Shown here one piece after another: positions 47,463 to 58,714 of a stretch of 64,000 nucleotides of DNA (its first letter is position 1; the number at the start of each line of letters is the position of its first letter). The position numbers were made by a program, and so were the translations under genes. Source of the stretch: Scilla litardierei (lineage: Eukaryota > Streptophyta > Magnoliopsida > Asparagales > Asparagaceae); the NCBI GenBank assembly GCA_030789695.1, contig CM061142.1, positions 47,123,987 to 47,187,986 on the forward strand. Direction: 5' to 3'. The notes beneath the pieces are model-generated. The model was not told the DNA's origin. It saw nothing but the letters and a program-made list of their open reading frames with translations, and ran no database searches.

Positions 47463-49198
47463 TATATTTTTAAATCTTCGTTAACAGAACTAACCCTAAG
47501 CCAAAGCAAACAGGGTGAGTAAAATGTCAAATGTTGTAATAGTAACTGTCTCATCATCATAACCTCTGCTAACATACATGCAATAGGCTAACAACTAACA
47601 TCTCAACTCAACATTAACAGATCAATACTCTAACTTCAATTATCCAACCCTAACATCATATTATTAAATCTATCATTTTTTTGTGTATGGTGACTACAGA
47701 AATACTTACAAGTCTATATAAATTAGCACATCCGAATACAATATGCTGCCATTAGGAAATTATCAACCTGTTTACATGCTTATAAAAGAATGTCTCAGTT
47801 CCATGCATAATACATTAACTTGTAACAACATGTTACTGTTAATAGTCTCATACATCAGTTAAACATGCTACTATTAAGCTGTAAACCCAACATTTAATAT
47901 AAGCCTCATTTAAACGAGCTCACGCAGTTACTCACTGTTTTCACTTCTCCCTCCTCGCTGTCACTTGCAGGTGGCCATGGAGACTTCAGCGATGTCGGAG
48001 AAAGGCGGTCGGCACGAGGCGCAGCCGGAACGAGATTGCAGCAGCGATCGCGGGCTTGAGCATGGCTGTGAAGCAGAGACCGCTGCTCGGGAAGACTTGG
48101 CAACGCAGCAGGCCCGTAGAGGTCCCTCCGGCGGTCAGTGAGGCTGGGCGGCGCTAGGGCTGGCAGAGCGACGATCAGGGGGGTCGCCGGTGACGTGTAG
48201 AGCGGCGGTGGCGGGCTGCCGCTGCCATTTGCAGCTACAGCGGAACACTCCGGTGACAGGGGCAGCTTTCATGCGGCCTGCAGCGTCGAGCGGGGCTGCG
48301 CGGTGGTCGGTGGTCGACGAGCGTCGATCGAACTCGCAGCAGCGGCGATCGGTGCAGCTGTCGACGCCGTTCACGTGGCAACGCTCGCCGGCGAGCGGTT
48401 CTGCGATAGGCGGCGGAACGGTGGCACTCGGGGATGCGGAGGAGTCGTGGGTGAGGGGTCGTCGCCGGCGGGATCTGAGGGTGAGGGGAGGAGACGCGAG
48501 AGAAAGAGAGGGAGAGTACTCGGGGAAAAATTTTGTTGGTGGCGGCTGGAAAAATTTCTTACCCTAGGTCATGCGGAAAACATAGATAGGGTTAGGGTTA
48601 ATAGTTTAGGGTTTATTAATAATAATATATATTGATATATACCTATAGGATTTATAGCTAGAAGGGGATTGTCAAAGGGGGGGTGAGGGTGTACAAGTAG
48701 GGGTAAGTCTAGGGGACAAATAGAAAGACAGTTTAGGAAAGATATTATGAAGATAATCTGGGATATAGCCAGATTTGGCTAATCAATTTGAATTTCGAAA
48801 TTGATCAGGGCAAATCAACGGTCCAGGTTTCTCCGCGCGATATCTCTCAATCCGGGCGTCAGAAAATTTATCCGAAAATACCGGGGCGATCGTGGAGACG
48901 AGACGCACAGATCTACGGAGCCCGATCGTGTGTAACGCCTACCAAAAATTTACGTAAAATTGGAAGCGGCGTTTTGAGCCAATTGACTAAAACGCCCACA
49001 TCGTTCAAAGTCGTTTTGCGAGAAAACTAGTCGTGAAAAGACGTTCCCAAAAATTACTATAAAATTCAACACCCCAATCCAATCGCAACGGCATATCGCA
49101 TCGCATATGCCGTAGCTCGGAAATAGCCAATTAAAATACGTGCACGATAAAACACGTGCGCGCATAAAATTACAAACGGTCGGAAAGCGGCCGTTACA
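47463..49198 (-). repeat. D 5' LTR, part on the outer side of the Helitron
   Basis: It resumes with TATATTTTTAAATC and runs to CGGCCGTTACA, highly similar to 27164-28895. The GC-rich leader-like part is at 47940-48560 and TATATAT at about 48634. Host A sequence (CCAGCACAAC) starts at 49199. Confidence 0.88.
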
Positions 49199-50376
49199 CC
49201 AGCACAACTCCCTCTTGGACCATGAAGTGGCACTTCTCCCTGTTTAGGACTAGTCCCTCTTCTTGACATCTCTCCAGGACCTTAGTTAGATTACTGAGGC
49301 ACGAGTCAAACTTAGTTCCATAGACGGAGAAGTCGTCCATGAAAACCTCCATGATGTCTTGGGAGTGACGGAGAAGATAGCGGACATGAGTCTTTGGAAT
49401 GTAGCAGGGGCGTTACAGAGTCCGAACGGCAGTCTTCTATAGGCATATGTCCCGAATGGGCAAGTGAAAGTCGTCTTCTCCTGGTCATATTTAGGAATAG
49501 GGATCTGAAGAAATCCTGAATACCCGTCCATGAAACAGAAATAATTATGCTTCGCCAGTCTATCAAGCATCTGGTCAATAAATGGGAGAGGGTAATGATC
49601 CTTCCTCGTAGCCTTGTTCAGCTTTCTATAGTCAATGCACATCCTGTACCCCGTGACGGTCCTCGTTGGTATTAGCTCGTTCTTCTCATTACGAACCACC
49701 GTCATTCCTCCTTTCTTGGGTACGACGTGCACCGGGCTAATCCAGCGACTATCGGAGATAGGGTATATAATACCGGCGTGTAGAAGCCTAACAATCTCCT
49801 TTTTACAACTTCCATCATTATGGGATTTAGCCTCCGATGTGGCTCAATCGAGGAGGTTTGCTCATCCTCAAGCAGAATTCTGTGCGAGCAGAGGCCTAAG
49901 CTAACCCCTTTTAAATCTTCAATTGCATATCCAAAAACTCCTTTAAACCTTTTTAAAACACCAAGAAGTTTGGTCATTTGGTCTTCAGGCAGTGAAGAGT
50001 TCACTATGACCGGAAGGGTCAAGCCAGCCCCCAAATGTTCATACTTTAGCCCCGGGGGTAACTCTTTCATCTCAACCTCATGAGGCCCCGACGCATACTT
50101 CTCAAGCTGAGCATCCTTAAGGGAAAGGAGTTCTTCGTGGGTTTCTTGGAAGCCATCATCCGGAATCTCGTCCCCGGACGCGGTTCCGCATGTCAAAGTT
50201 TTGCAAGGTATAGTGGGGACGATCGAGGAAGGCACCGGGTCTCTTTCGAGCTCATAATAATTGTCCGGGAAGAAGGCTTCTAAGTGAAAACAGGTTTCAA
50301 TTGTCGATGGTGCCCCACAGCTGTTTCTGGCTTCCTCACTGTCCAAGGATCCGGGACGCTCAGTAGAAGTCTGCAA
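49199..50376 (-). pseudogene. A reverse transcriptase (frameshifted, 3' end lost)
   Basis: The frame 50376-49702 covers the linker before RT with KELPPGLKYE, LLGVLKRFKGVFGYAIEDLKG and RRLNPIM, then shifts. The frame 49732-49286 carries HVVPKKGG, RMCIDYRKLNKATRKDHYPLPFID, FMDGYSGF and RRLPFGLCNAPATFQ, the central RT blocks of Athila-type Ty3 elements. A further frame change near 49340-49360 is needed to read the catalytic FMDD segment, which ends at the D boundary (49199). RNase H is gone. At least two indels make this copy inactive. Confidence 0.88.
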
Positions 50377-50937
50377 GGAATAGATCGGTTCCTGTCCAAC
50401 GTAGCCTACAGACTTAGCCTGATGGTTCTCCTAACAAAACTCCGCGAACAACTTTTCTTCACTAAATTCGGGACTAGGAATGTCGATATACGCCACTTCA
50501 CCATGAGGAACGAGAGTAGCCTTGGCAAGGTGCTCCTGCGTATCTCGATATCTCCTCTGATTTTCCACGGCGACAGATAGGAGGGATAGTATATTCGAGG
50601 TATTCAGGGATTCCGCTAAGCTCCGCGCCAAATAGCGGATATGCTCCCAGATGTCTCCTGAAACTGCATGCAACATCCTCGTCGTGGGGCAAAGACCCTA
50701 TACGAAAGGAGAGAGAGAACTGCACAAGTAGCAAACACGTCAAAAGCACGGGTCGCATAAACAGGAACCGAAAGTAGCGATGGTAGCACGGCGATTCAGT
50801 CAATTAGCACTATACAATTACTATCTACAATGTGTACAAGTGAAATTGAAAAGTGTAGAGTGCGACAATTATCGCGAGGTAAGGATAAGAGCTAGACACT
50901 AGGGTTCATGAGATCCTAAAATAACAAGCACGTTGCC
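50377..50937 (-). other. A leader and gag-protease deletion
   Basis: Only about 560 bases separate the primer site from the pol linker, where gag and protease (about 2.5 kb in C) should be. The first 80 bases after the primer site match E, then the sequence differs. A minus-strand ORF at 50676-50431 has no recognised domain. Confidence 0.65.
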
Positions 50938-50955
50938 TCCCCGGCAACGGCGCCA
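50938..50955 (-). other. A primer-binding site (tRNA-Asp)
   Basis: TCCCCGGCAACGGCGCCA is the reverse of the tRNA-Asp primer site, six bases from the 5' LTR. With the next bases on the element strand, CGTTGCC-GGGGA-GGCAACG can fold into a hairpin overlapping the site. Confidence 0.9.
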
Positions 50956-51362
50956 TAAACTTGACGTGCCCCCGTTTTGCGAGCCGCAAATGGCCGGGGG
51001 ACCCGTGTGAGGGTTTAGATATTTGTAACCGCAAGCGCACGGTGTTGTAGTGTGGCTTAGGGGTCGAACACAGGGAGGCTAGGATGTGCTTGTGTCAAGG
51101 AGGACCGAAATCACCCCGTGGGCGAGCTAGCCCAGATCGAATGATGTGTTGTCACGGTAAAGAAATGCTGTGTATAGACAATAAGAAAATAAAACCCAGG
51201 ACTTTGGTTTCCACCCCCAACGAGCGACTCTCGCCGATACGGCCTACGGGTAGGATGGTGGTCGGAACTAGGGTCTAATGATGAGACGTTGCCTTTAAAA
51301 GTGGTACAGGCATCCCATGGGCCTGATATTCCGGTCGGTGCCCAGGATGATACGCCAGACTT

Positions 51363-51416
51363 CCCGGGTACGATCAGTGAGCACTCCCGTGTCCATTAAC
51401 ACTGATCGACTCCGGG
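51363..51416 (-). other. Conserved 54-nt U5 hairpin (A, 5' LTR)
   Basis: Core stem CGATCAGTG/CACTGATCG is perfect here, with outer CCCGG/CCGGG pairs. E has CGGTCAGTG/CACTGACCG in the same place. Confidence 0.6.
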
Positions 51417-51909
51417 AGCACTAAGCTCGCAACGATAACTCCCAACGTCTCATCCTGTCGCTCCCGCGCGCTAGGATTCGGTGTCTACGCTAAGGGCGTG
51501 AGCTAGGCTAGGGAGTCAACGGCCAAGTTTATTCCCCCTTGGCCCAACGGTCAAAGGCGGTCTTTTTCCTGCCGATAACAATAAAACACCCCGAGTAACC
51601 ATTAGATTCCTAATCCCTATCGATTTCCTAACCCTATGGATGCATCGGGAAGAGCCCCCGAAGGGGTTTCCAGCCAAAATCCCAGATTTGGGAACTACTC
51701 ACAAATATTCATTAAAAAGAGATCTAAACGAAAATGAACCGTTAAAATCATAATCAGACAATAGGAATGCAAAGGTAGTAAAGCAATTAAGATAATACTA
51801 AAGTTTTACAAAGATCCGAAAACTTACAAAAACTGGGAAATTACAGCCGTCACAAAATGAAGAAAACAGTAAAAAATAACCAACTCCCGAATCTGGAAAA
51901 CCTAAGGTT

Positions 51910-52380
51910 CTATTTATAGAAAACGACATCACCCGATCGGTTGATAAGTCAACCGGTCGGGTGAGCCGCTTCACAAAATCACAGCGCAATGCGGGGGTTT
52001 CACCCGGTCAGTATGAACCGGTCGGTTGGAACTTGGTGCGGTCGGTTGGATCTTGATGCCGACCGGTTGGATCTTGGAGCGGACTGGGTGAGGAGATCGG
52101 TTGGAGCTCCGAGTCTTAGCTGTTGAAATTCAGCTACAGGTGAACCGATCGGGTGAAGGTCACCCGATCGGTTGGAAATCAGCTTCGAATTTCCAGAGAC
52201 TTTGAGCTTTTGACCCGGTCACTGAACCGACCGGGCGACTTCTCGTGAGCTCCAAGCTGCGTCCGGGTGATACACGCGTGCATCACCCGATCGGTTGGAG
52301 ATGACCAACCGACCGGGTGAGGGGCTGAAAGATGCAATCTTCGTTGTTTGACCCCCTGAATCATGCGTGACTCCTCCCGT
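51910..52380 (-). promoter_or_regulatory. A 5' LTR promoter: TATA box and array
   Basis: CTATAAATAG (reverse strand) is at 51910-51919, with ACCCGATCGGTTG-type motifs at about 51926-52323. It has one 21-bp unit fewer than the 3' LTR. Confidence 0.7.
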
Positions 52381-52573
52381 TGCTCCGGGGACATGATATC
52401 GTCGTTTTACGTCCTAAATGCCAGTAAACTCCTGCAAAACACGGAAAATACGGAAAAGTGAAAGAAAACAAGAAAATACAAGAAAACACGAGAAAACAAA
52501 TAAAAGACGGCGGTAAATACGGAAAAACACGGAAGAAAACGCGCGTAAATATATGAAATATAAACGCACGTCA

Positions 52574-52578
52574 TTATC
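52574..52578. repeat. Right target-site duplication of element A (TTATC)
   Basis: Matches 8043-8047. Confidence 0.95.
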
Positions 52579-53055
52579 GTTGCGAGCTTAGTGCTCCTGG
52601 ATTCGGTCAGTGTTAATAGACATGGGAATGCCCACTGACCGAACCCGGGAAGTCCGGCGTATCATCCTGGGCACCGACCGGAATATCGGGCCCATGGGAC
52701 GCTGGGACCACTCTTAAAGGCAACGTCTCACCATTAGACCCTAATTCCGATCGTTATCCTTCCCGTAGGCCGTATCGGCAAGAATTGCACGATAGGGTGG
52801 AAACCGAAGTCCCGGGTTTTCCATTTATATTGTTTATCCCTCGCATTCTATTTTCTGTGATAACCCATCATCCGATACGGGCTAGCTTGCCCATGGGGTG
52901 AATCCAATCCTTCTTGACACAAGCACAACCACGCCTCCCTAAGTTTGACCCCCAAGCCACACTACAACACCGTGTGCTTGCAGTTCTAAATATTTAAATC
53001 TCACGTCCCCAATTATATATTGCACACATCTGACGTGCAAACGCAGGGGGCGTCA
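52579..53055 (+). repeat. E 5' LTR, second part (U5)
   Basis: It continues E's LTR from the TTATC target to GGGGGCGTCA. It holds the U5 hairpin and the conserved block with GTTTGACCCCC and ACACCGTGTGCTTGC. Confidence 0.88.
52596..52649 (+). other. Conserved 54-nt U5 hairpin (E)
   Basis: TTCGGTCAGTG pairs perfectly with CACTGACCGAA (52602-52612 with 52633-52643). Outer CCTGG/CCGGG pairs bring it to 16 of 17, counting one wobble. The loop is TTAATAGACATGGGAATGCC. Confidence 0.65.
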
Positions 53056-53062
53056 AGCTTTA

Positions 53063-53080
53063 TGGCGTCGTTGCCGGGGA
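53063..53080 (+). other. E primer-binding site (tRNA-Asp, one mismatch)
   Basis: TGGCGTCGTTGCCGGGGA differs from the A, C and F sites only by T for C at the sixth base, a likely CpG decay. Confidence 0.88.
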
Positions 53081-53261
53081 GGCAACGTGCTTGTTATTTT
53101 AGGATTTCATGAACCCTTGAGTCTAGCTCACATCTCTATCTCGCGATAATTTTCGCATTCTTCTTTTTCCATTTCTATTTTATTTTCTTATTTTTATTTT
53201 TTATTTTTTATTTTATTTGTTTCTTTCCCACTTTTCGCTTCACGGGTGTTTGTTGTTTTTA

Positions 53262-54920
53262 ATGCGCAGGAGTTCAAGAAGTCTCGACGACTTGATTCCC
53301 GTTGATCTGGAGATAAACGCCACCCTAAGGCATTTAGCCGCAGAGAAGTGAAGAAGAGAAGAGCCTGAAACCATGGGGGAGAACACCCCACCTCACAAGT
53401 CCCTGCTGGAGTACTCGATGCCATCCATCGAGTCCACCTCCGCCATCCGTCCTCCTGCTATTACAGCGCAAAGGTTCGAGCTTAAGCCGTCTTTGGTGAC
53501 GTGGATCCAGCATGATCAATTCTCGTGGGCACCCATGGAGAGCCCCATCGAACATTTGGACTCCTTCTTGGAGAAATGTGACACATTCCGGATAAATGGT
53601 GTCACAACTGAGGCGATCTTTCTGAAGCTATTCCCCTTCTCTCTGCGAGATAAGGCCAAACTGTTGCTTAGGGGGAAGGACCCGAATATGTTCAACACCT
53701 GGGAGAAGCTTTCAAACGCTTTTCTGACAAAGTTCTTTCGTCTGGGAAGACCATGAAGCTGAGGAGTGAGATCTCCTCCTTCTCCCAGGCCAGCCACGAG
53801 TCTCTGCATGAAGCCTAGACCAGATACAAGGAAATGCAGCGGAGATGTCCCCACCATGAGCTCCCCAAGTGGCAGATCATAAATCTGTTCTATAATGGGT
53901 TGAGGGACGATTTAAAATCCTCGATGGATGCGACGGCTGGAGGGTCCTTCATGTCCCGAAGCGAAGAAGATGCCGGACAGATTCTGGAAAACACGACATC
54001 GAACAATGAGCGGTGGTGCGACGAGTGTGCAACACCAAGATCTGGGGGAATCCATAGGGTCGAGGACGTCGACCGATTATCCAGCAAGTTTGACTTGTTG
54101 TCGACCCAGATCTATACTTTGACGGTAGGCGCCGGTGGCGCCGGAGCACAACAGATTGCTGCGGTGGAATCCGAAGTCATGGGGGATTTTGAGGGAGGTG
54201 ACGTTTCACCCCCGGTGGACCAGGCGAGCGTGTTATTTTACAATCCTACGGGGAATGCGCCGTTTCCACCACGAACCAACTCCAATCCGGTATATTCTTC
54301 GAACAACCGGAACCACCCCAACCTTAGCTACCGGACACCGTATCAGCAGCAGCCTCCTCAGCAGCAGCAATTTCAGCCGCAGCAGCCTCCACAACAATAT
54401 CAGCAATATGCTCCAAGGAATCAGCAGCACATTCAGCAGCAGCAGCAATTTGGCCAGCAGAGAGCCATCTCTCTGGTTGAGTCCCTTTTGACTCAATATA
54501 TCACCAACCAGGAGAAGATAAATTTGAAGCTGGAAATGGGACACCGGGCTCTCACGGACCAGGTAACCCAGCTGGGGTTACAAGTGGCGAACCTTTCAAG
54601 GTCGCAGAATCTATTGCCGCCACAACCTGAAGTGAACCCGAGGGGAGCAAACCAAACTTTGGCACTCACGCACGAGCATACGAATGTGTCTGCTATCGTG
54701 TTGTGGAGCGGAACACAAATCCCCACAAGAGTGCCCCCAAAGGAACCGGAAGCACCATTGGTCGTAGAGCGACCAAGTGAAATAGCAAAGGACACCGGTG
54801 CGTCGTCGTCAAAGCCAACTACTCCGGAGGGAGCCCATGAAGAGGAGAAGAAAAAGGATGAGGAAGGGAACCTCAGAGTATTCAAGCCCGTTGTGCCTTT
54901 TCCACAACGGCTTGCCCAAG
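53262..54920 (+). pseudogene. E gag (decayed, cut by element C)
   Basis: The likely start is ATG 53262; the first residues (MRRSSRSLDDLIPVDLEI) align in kind with the gag start in C. An in-frame TGA is at 53349-53351. The frame from 53373 holds the Gag core (SLRDKAKLLLRG and TWEKLSNAFLTKFF) until a one-base shift near 53735. A TAG is at 53816-53818, then the frame runs to 54920 with PHHELPKWQIINLFYNGL, a Gln/Pro-rich stretch (54330-54460) and a PFPQRLAQVV block just before protease. Element C starts at 54921, so protease and pol are not seen. The two stops fit C-to-T decay. Confidence 0.88.
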
Positions 54921-55283
54921 TGGTCGCACCCCGGATACACGTCCCGAGGCGACGGTTGTAGTTTTACCGCAAGCGCACGGTATGGTGGCGAGCGGGTATC
55001 GAACACAGGGAGGACGAATGACCGTGCTTGCTCCTGATCAACCTGGCTATTTAGGGACAGAGATAATTGCCTTGGGCGATCCTGTCACAATCGTCAGACA
55101 AATTTGCGAAATATCAAATCAAATAAAGAACGTCTAGGGAAAGGGGAATCTCCACTACTCACCGTATTTCATAAATGTGGTTCGCCGGTATCGAAATCGC
55201 TAGAATGAGAATTTGGATGAACTAGTTGCAACTAAATGTGGAACCAAGCTCATGCTCTCGCACTGTTGCCGGTCTATAGCTAT

Positions 55284-55587
55284 CCTAGGTTTGGGTCCAA
55301 TCTCTTGCAAACCCTAGCCTAGGGAAGCTAGCATTAGGATCAACATCATCGTCCAATTGCGCACCGAGCCCAATCTCTTGCAAACTCGGTCCACAATCTA
55401 GATTAGGATAGTTCCTACCCGTCCAATCTCTTGCAAACGGGTATTGGCACGGAATTGCAACCGGAGGTCCTAGTATCGGTCCAATCTCTTGCAAACCGGT
55501 ACTTCGAAAATCCGACTCCAACCCAATTCGGATTTCTAGGGCTTCCTATCAAATTGGGATCCAATCTCTTGCAAATCCCAATTGATA
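55284..55587 (-). other. Cluster of five hairpins with one shared 14-nt loop
   Basis: CCAATCTCTTGCAA (plus strand) occurs five times, each between different but complementary arms: GGGT/ACCC with outer CCTAGG/CCTAGG (55284-55323); ACCGAG/CTCGGT (55363-55390); TACCCGT/ACGGGTA (55416-55443); AGTATCGGT/ACCGGTACT with one wobble (55472-55503); AATTGGGAT/ATCCCAATT extended by TATC/GATA (55547-55587). A sixth hairpin with another loop, AAATCCGA/TCGGATTT, is at 55508-55535. The cluster is downstream of the LTR TATA box and would be in the RNA leader. Confidence 0.8.
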
Positions 55588-55977
55588 TGAATACCTAGCT
55601 ATCCGTAGTAATTCGATCCCAATCTAATCCCTAATAACAATCCTAGCTCAATTTCTACCAATTCAACACAAATAGGAAATAGGGCTTGTAGGGTTCATCC
55701 CCACGCCCCGAGACGTGGAGACTACTCACAAATCATAGCAATAGCACAAAAATAATCAATGAAATAGGCAATGGAATTCATCTCAACAATGATATAAACA
55801 ATAAAAATAGAGTTTTTGGGGAAGAGAAATGCAAACCAATGTAGATCTTCAATTAATCCAACAAAAAAAATCCAAGTTTTTCTCTTCTCCAATCACAATT
55901 AATAAAGCTAAAAAGTAGACTCAAAAAGCTGCAAAAAATCTGAGAGATGGCTCTCAAAACTAGGGTAAAAACAGAGC

Positions 55978-56460
55978 TTAAATAGCCCCAAAAATCGTCT
56001 AAAAATCCTGACCAAAACGCCCCTGCACAGCCTGTTTTCCGCAAATTTCTCTACAGGCAGCGCATCGCACTCGGCCGAGTGACAAAAGTCGCTCGGCCGA
56101 GTGAAAACCCTGTCATTTTCCAGTAAGTCGTGGGACTCAGGGGTCTTCAGTTCGGGGGCGGCTCGGCCGAGTGAGTTGTCGTCACTCGGCCGATGGCTTC
56201 ACTTCACTCGGGCGGACGGGATTTGCCACTCGGCCGAGTGGGTCTTCTGAAGCTCAGGTGGCCGAAAAACAGTAACTTCGATCTTTCTAAGGGCCTTCGT
56301 CTGGGCGCCACTCGGTCGGACGTGGTATCGTCACTCGGCCGATGTGGTCTCCGTCGCTCGGCCGAGTACACATGGAAATCGTGTCTGAACGGGTCGGCCG
56401 AGCAGTGTCTCGCTAGTCGGCCGAGTGTCTCCTCCACTCGGCCGAGTGGGACACAAAAAA
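55978..56460 (-). promoter_or_regulatory. C LTR promoter: CACTCGGCCGAGTG array and TATA-like box
   Basis: TATTTAAG (reverse strand) at 55978-55985 lies downstream of about a dozen CACTCGGCCGAGTG palindromes and variants (about 56066-56455), on the same plan as A and B. Confidence 0.65.
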
Positions 56461-56743
56461 TGCCCAATCTGATTGTTTTGGCCTCCTCGTCGCTCCTGCG
56501 ACATCCATTCTTCTTCCGCTCCTCTCCAACAGTAAAATATCCCTCGGGGAGGTCGTCGGTGGCCGTCTAGATTATGCGCATCTCGAGATCACTCCTAATC
56601 GCGCCAAATCTCCTGAAATGCGACAAAAACAACAAATCGTGAAAAGCATCGCAATATCATCGATATATCGTGAAAAACATGATTTGGGCGATCAAAATGG
56701 CATGCAAACATGCGGGAAAAGGGTGTAAAATAAGGAGTGATCA

Positions 56744-56757
56744 AAATCCCCCAAGCT
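56744..56757 (-). other. C polypurine tract
   Basis: AAATCCCCCAAGCT reads AGCTTGGGGGATTT against the LTR, identical to A and F. Confidence 0.85.
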
Positions 56758-58714
56758 TGCCTCTTACTCGTCCTCGAGGAAGATAAGTAAAAGGCGAACC
56801 CGGTGGATTCGGAAAACGAAAACGGCGAAAAACGAAAAAAGATGAAAAACGAAGAAGAATGAAAACCAAACGAAAATAAAGAAAGAAAGAAAGAAGAGGT
56901 AGGGTGCTAGATCATTTTCTCAGGACGTGGGTTTCACTTACTCTTATAGCATGCACCGAATGAGAAATACATGTCAAAGAATCTTATTTTGATATCATAG
57001 TAGAATAGTGCAAATAGAAATAGAAATCCCACGAACAACGGTATAATCATGAAAAACGGAATGATTTTAAAATTAACATCGCCTGAATCATCTAAAGCGG
57101 TATACAAATATCAGATCACACACTTTTCAATTGAACGCTTTCTATCTGGAGTATAAGAGTATCACATCATAGAATAGAGAGAATAGAAAAGTATGGATTT
57201 CATGAAATGAATGCTAGGCTTAGATTTCTGGATTTCGTAAAGCTAGAAACAATCTCACCGAGTATAGAATATTACTTAGCCTAGGTTGTCGTGCAATGTC
57301 AAGTAGTCGCTCTCTCACACATCAATGGATCTCCTCCCCCAAGCTCATCTATAAGCGTGGTGGCACAAAAATATTTACATCCCCATTTTTATATAGCTCC
57401 AAAGGCAAAGAAGAGAAAGAAGAAAGAAAGTAAGCGAGATGGGATCTTTTATTGAGGATTTTTCCTCTATTTCTTTTCTTTTTTTTTCTTTTTTTTTTTT
57501 GCAATAAGCAATATATATACAATGATCCCAACTCAGAGAGAGGTAATGATATACATGAATGTTTTTCTCTCTTTTATTCTTCTCTCTCTGTTTTTTTTTT
57601 GGAATAAGAGATTTGGAGCTAGGAATTAATAGCGGGGGAAATGCCATAAAAATAGAATCACAAAGGGGGGGTTCACCAATGATTTTAAAAGTAGAGAAAT
57701 GATGTTCAAGATTTGTGGAGAAAGAAATAAATGTAACTCTCAATTCACTCTATAAGACATGCACGACAACTTCAGCAGGGTAATCTAATCTACTTAGTTT
57801 CGATCACAAAAAAGCTAACTAATCCAGATATATCATAGCTAACATCATTCAATCATCCTGAAGTGAAGTGTACGATTCATGCATATAGAAGTGATATAGG
57901 AAAAGAAATCAGTACTCCAGATATAGGCATTCAATGCGTGAATCTTGGTGTGTTTTCTGTGATAGCATACATATGAACATTCAGGCTCAGCTAATAATAA
58001 AACTTCATCCATTTTCATGTGGAAAAAGAGTGTGGGTTACTATTTCTAAATGCAAAGCAAGTCATAGCATATGATATCAGAAATAAAACCTAAGACATGA
58101 CAAATATAGCATGCATATAGAATAAGCTAACTCCACGTAGACATCATCACAGAAAATTCATCTCTAGCATGAGATGAAAAAAAAGGAAAGAAGTAAAGAT
58201 AAAAGGAAAATAGAACTATGCAATGCGGCACACAGGAAAATGAGAAAAACGTGATGCATGGCAAGATAAAGGAAAAATAATGAAAAATGAGTGCAAAAGT
58301 GAAAAACGGTGTGAAAAACTGAAAATAAAGGTGGCTAAACGAAAAAGAAAGTGAGGACTCACTCCCCCAAGCTAAACGGCACAGTGTCCTCAATGTGCAG
58401 AGTGTGGCACACAGAGAGACAAGGAATGAGAGGTGCAAGTGAGGATGCATGCATGATGGAAAGAAAAAAGATAATAAAAGGAAAAATAAAGAAGTGAAAA
58501 TATGATGCGGATATGATGCATGCACAGATATGAGTGATACGAGTATATATGTGTCACCGAAAAGCTCTCCCTCTCTCCCAAAAAAGATATATAGAGATAC
58601 GGCAAAATGAGAAACGCAAAATAAGTGAGGGGAGGGGGGGTGGACAAAAAGACATCAGGACCCAGCAGAAACGGGCAGCACAACGGCAAAAGGAATCGAT
58701 GGCATCAAGGGTGC
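56758..58714 (-). other. C 3' non-coding region with auxiliary polypurine motifs
   Basis: A-rich sequence with poly-A/T and CT runs. AGCTTGGGGGAG reads on the minus strand at 57334-57345 and 58362-58373. No supported ORF. Confidence 0.65.

Larger units (their letters stand above)
26479..49198 (-). mobile_element. Element D: non-coding LTR element in A pol, split by a Helitron
   Basis: A repeat of about 2.4 kb occurs at 26479-28895 and at 32794-33460 plus 47463-49198. The outer end reads TGTAACGGCC on the minus strand and is preceded internally by a purine-rich stretch (AAGGTGGGTAGAA), fitting a 3' LTR on the minus strand. The right LTR probably continues to 31655, where TGTCACGCCCC gives a matching TG...CA end; the left LTR lacks that part. 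The interior has no gag or pol. The long LTR suggests a Ty3-type derivative, but the lineage is uncertain and I could not find a convincing primer site. Confidence 0.7.
8048..52573 (-). mobile_element. Element A: Athila-like element with two nested insertions
   Basis: LTRs lie at 8048-9677 (3') and 50962-52573 (5'), flanked by TTATC duplications. Reading on the minus strand the order is: 5' LTR, tRNA-Asp primer site, a short leader, reverse transcriptase, element D, integrase, a hairpin, an internal array with TATA box, an extra ORF, a non-coding region (interrupted by B), polypurine tract and 3' LTR. Gag, protease and RNase H are missing. Confidence 0.9.
50962..52573 (-). repeat. A 5' LTR (1612 bp)
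   Basis: Partner of 8048-9677, ending in CGCACGTCA before the TTATC duplication at 52574-52578. Confidence 0.92.
6937..54920 (+). mobile_element. Element E: Athila-like host element, interrupted by A and C
   Basis: The LTR starts at 6937 (TGACGTGCG) inside the CACTA relic and stops at 8047. It resumes after element A at 52579 and ends at 53055, giving a reconstructed LTR of about 1590 bp. A primer site and a decayed gag follow, until element C begins at 54921. The rest of E lies beyond the window. A shares LTR, leader and primer-site flanks with E, so the two are the same family. Confidence 0.85.
54921..56743 (-). repeat. C 3' LTR (1823 bp)
   Basis: The first 232 bases match 63769-64000 almost exactly. 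It contains the hairpin cluster in U5, TATTTAAG at 55978-55985 (reverse strand) and the CGGCCG array. Confidence 0.92.

Noticed and set aside
52940..53000. GTTTGACCCCC as a polymerase III B box or tRNA gene
   Set aside because: No A box, anticodon arm or acceptor stem. Better explained as part of a conserved U5 block.
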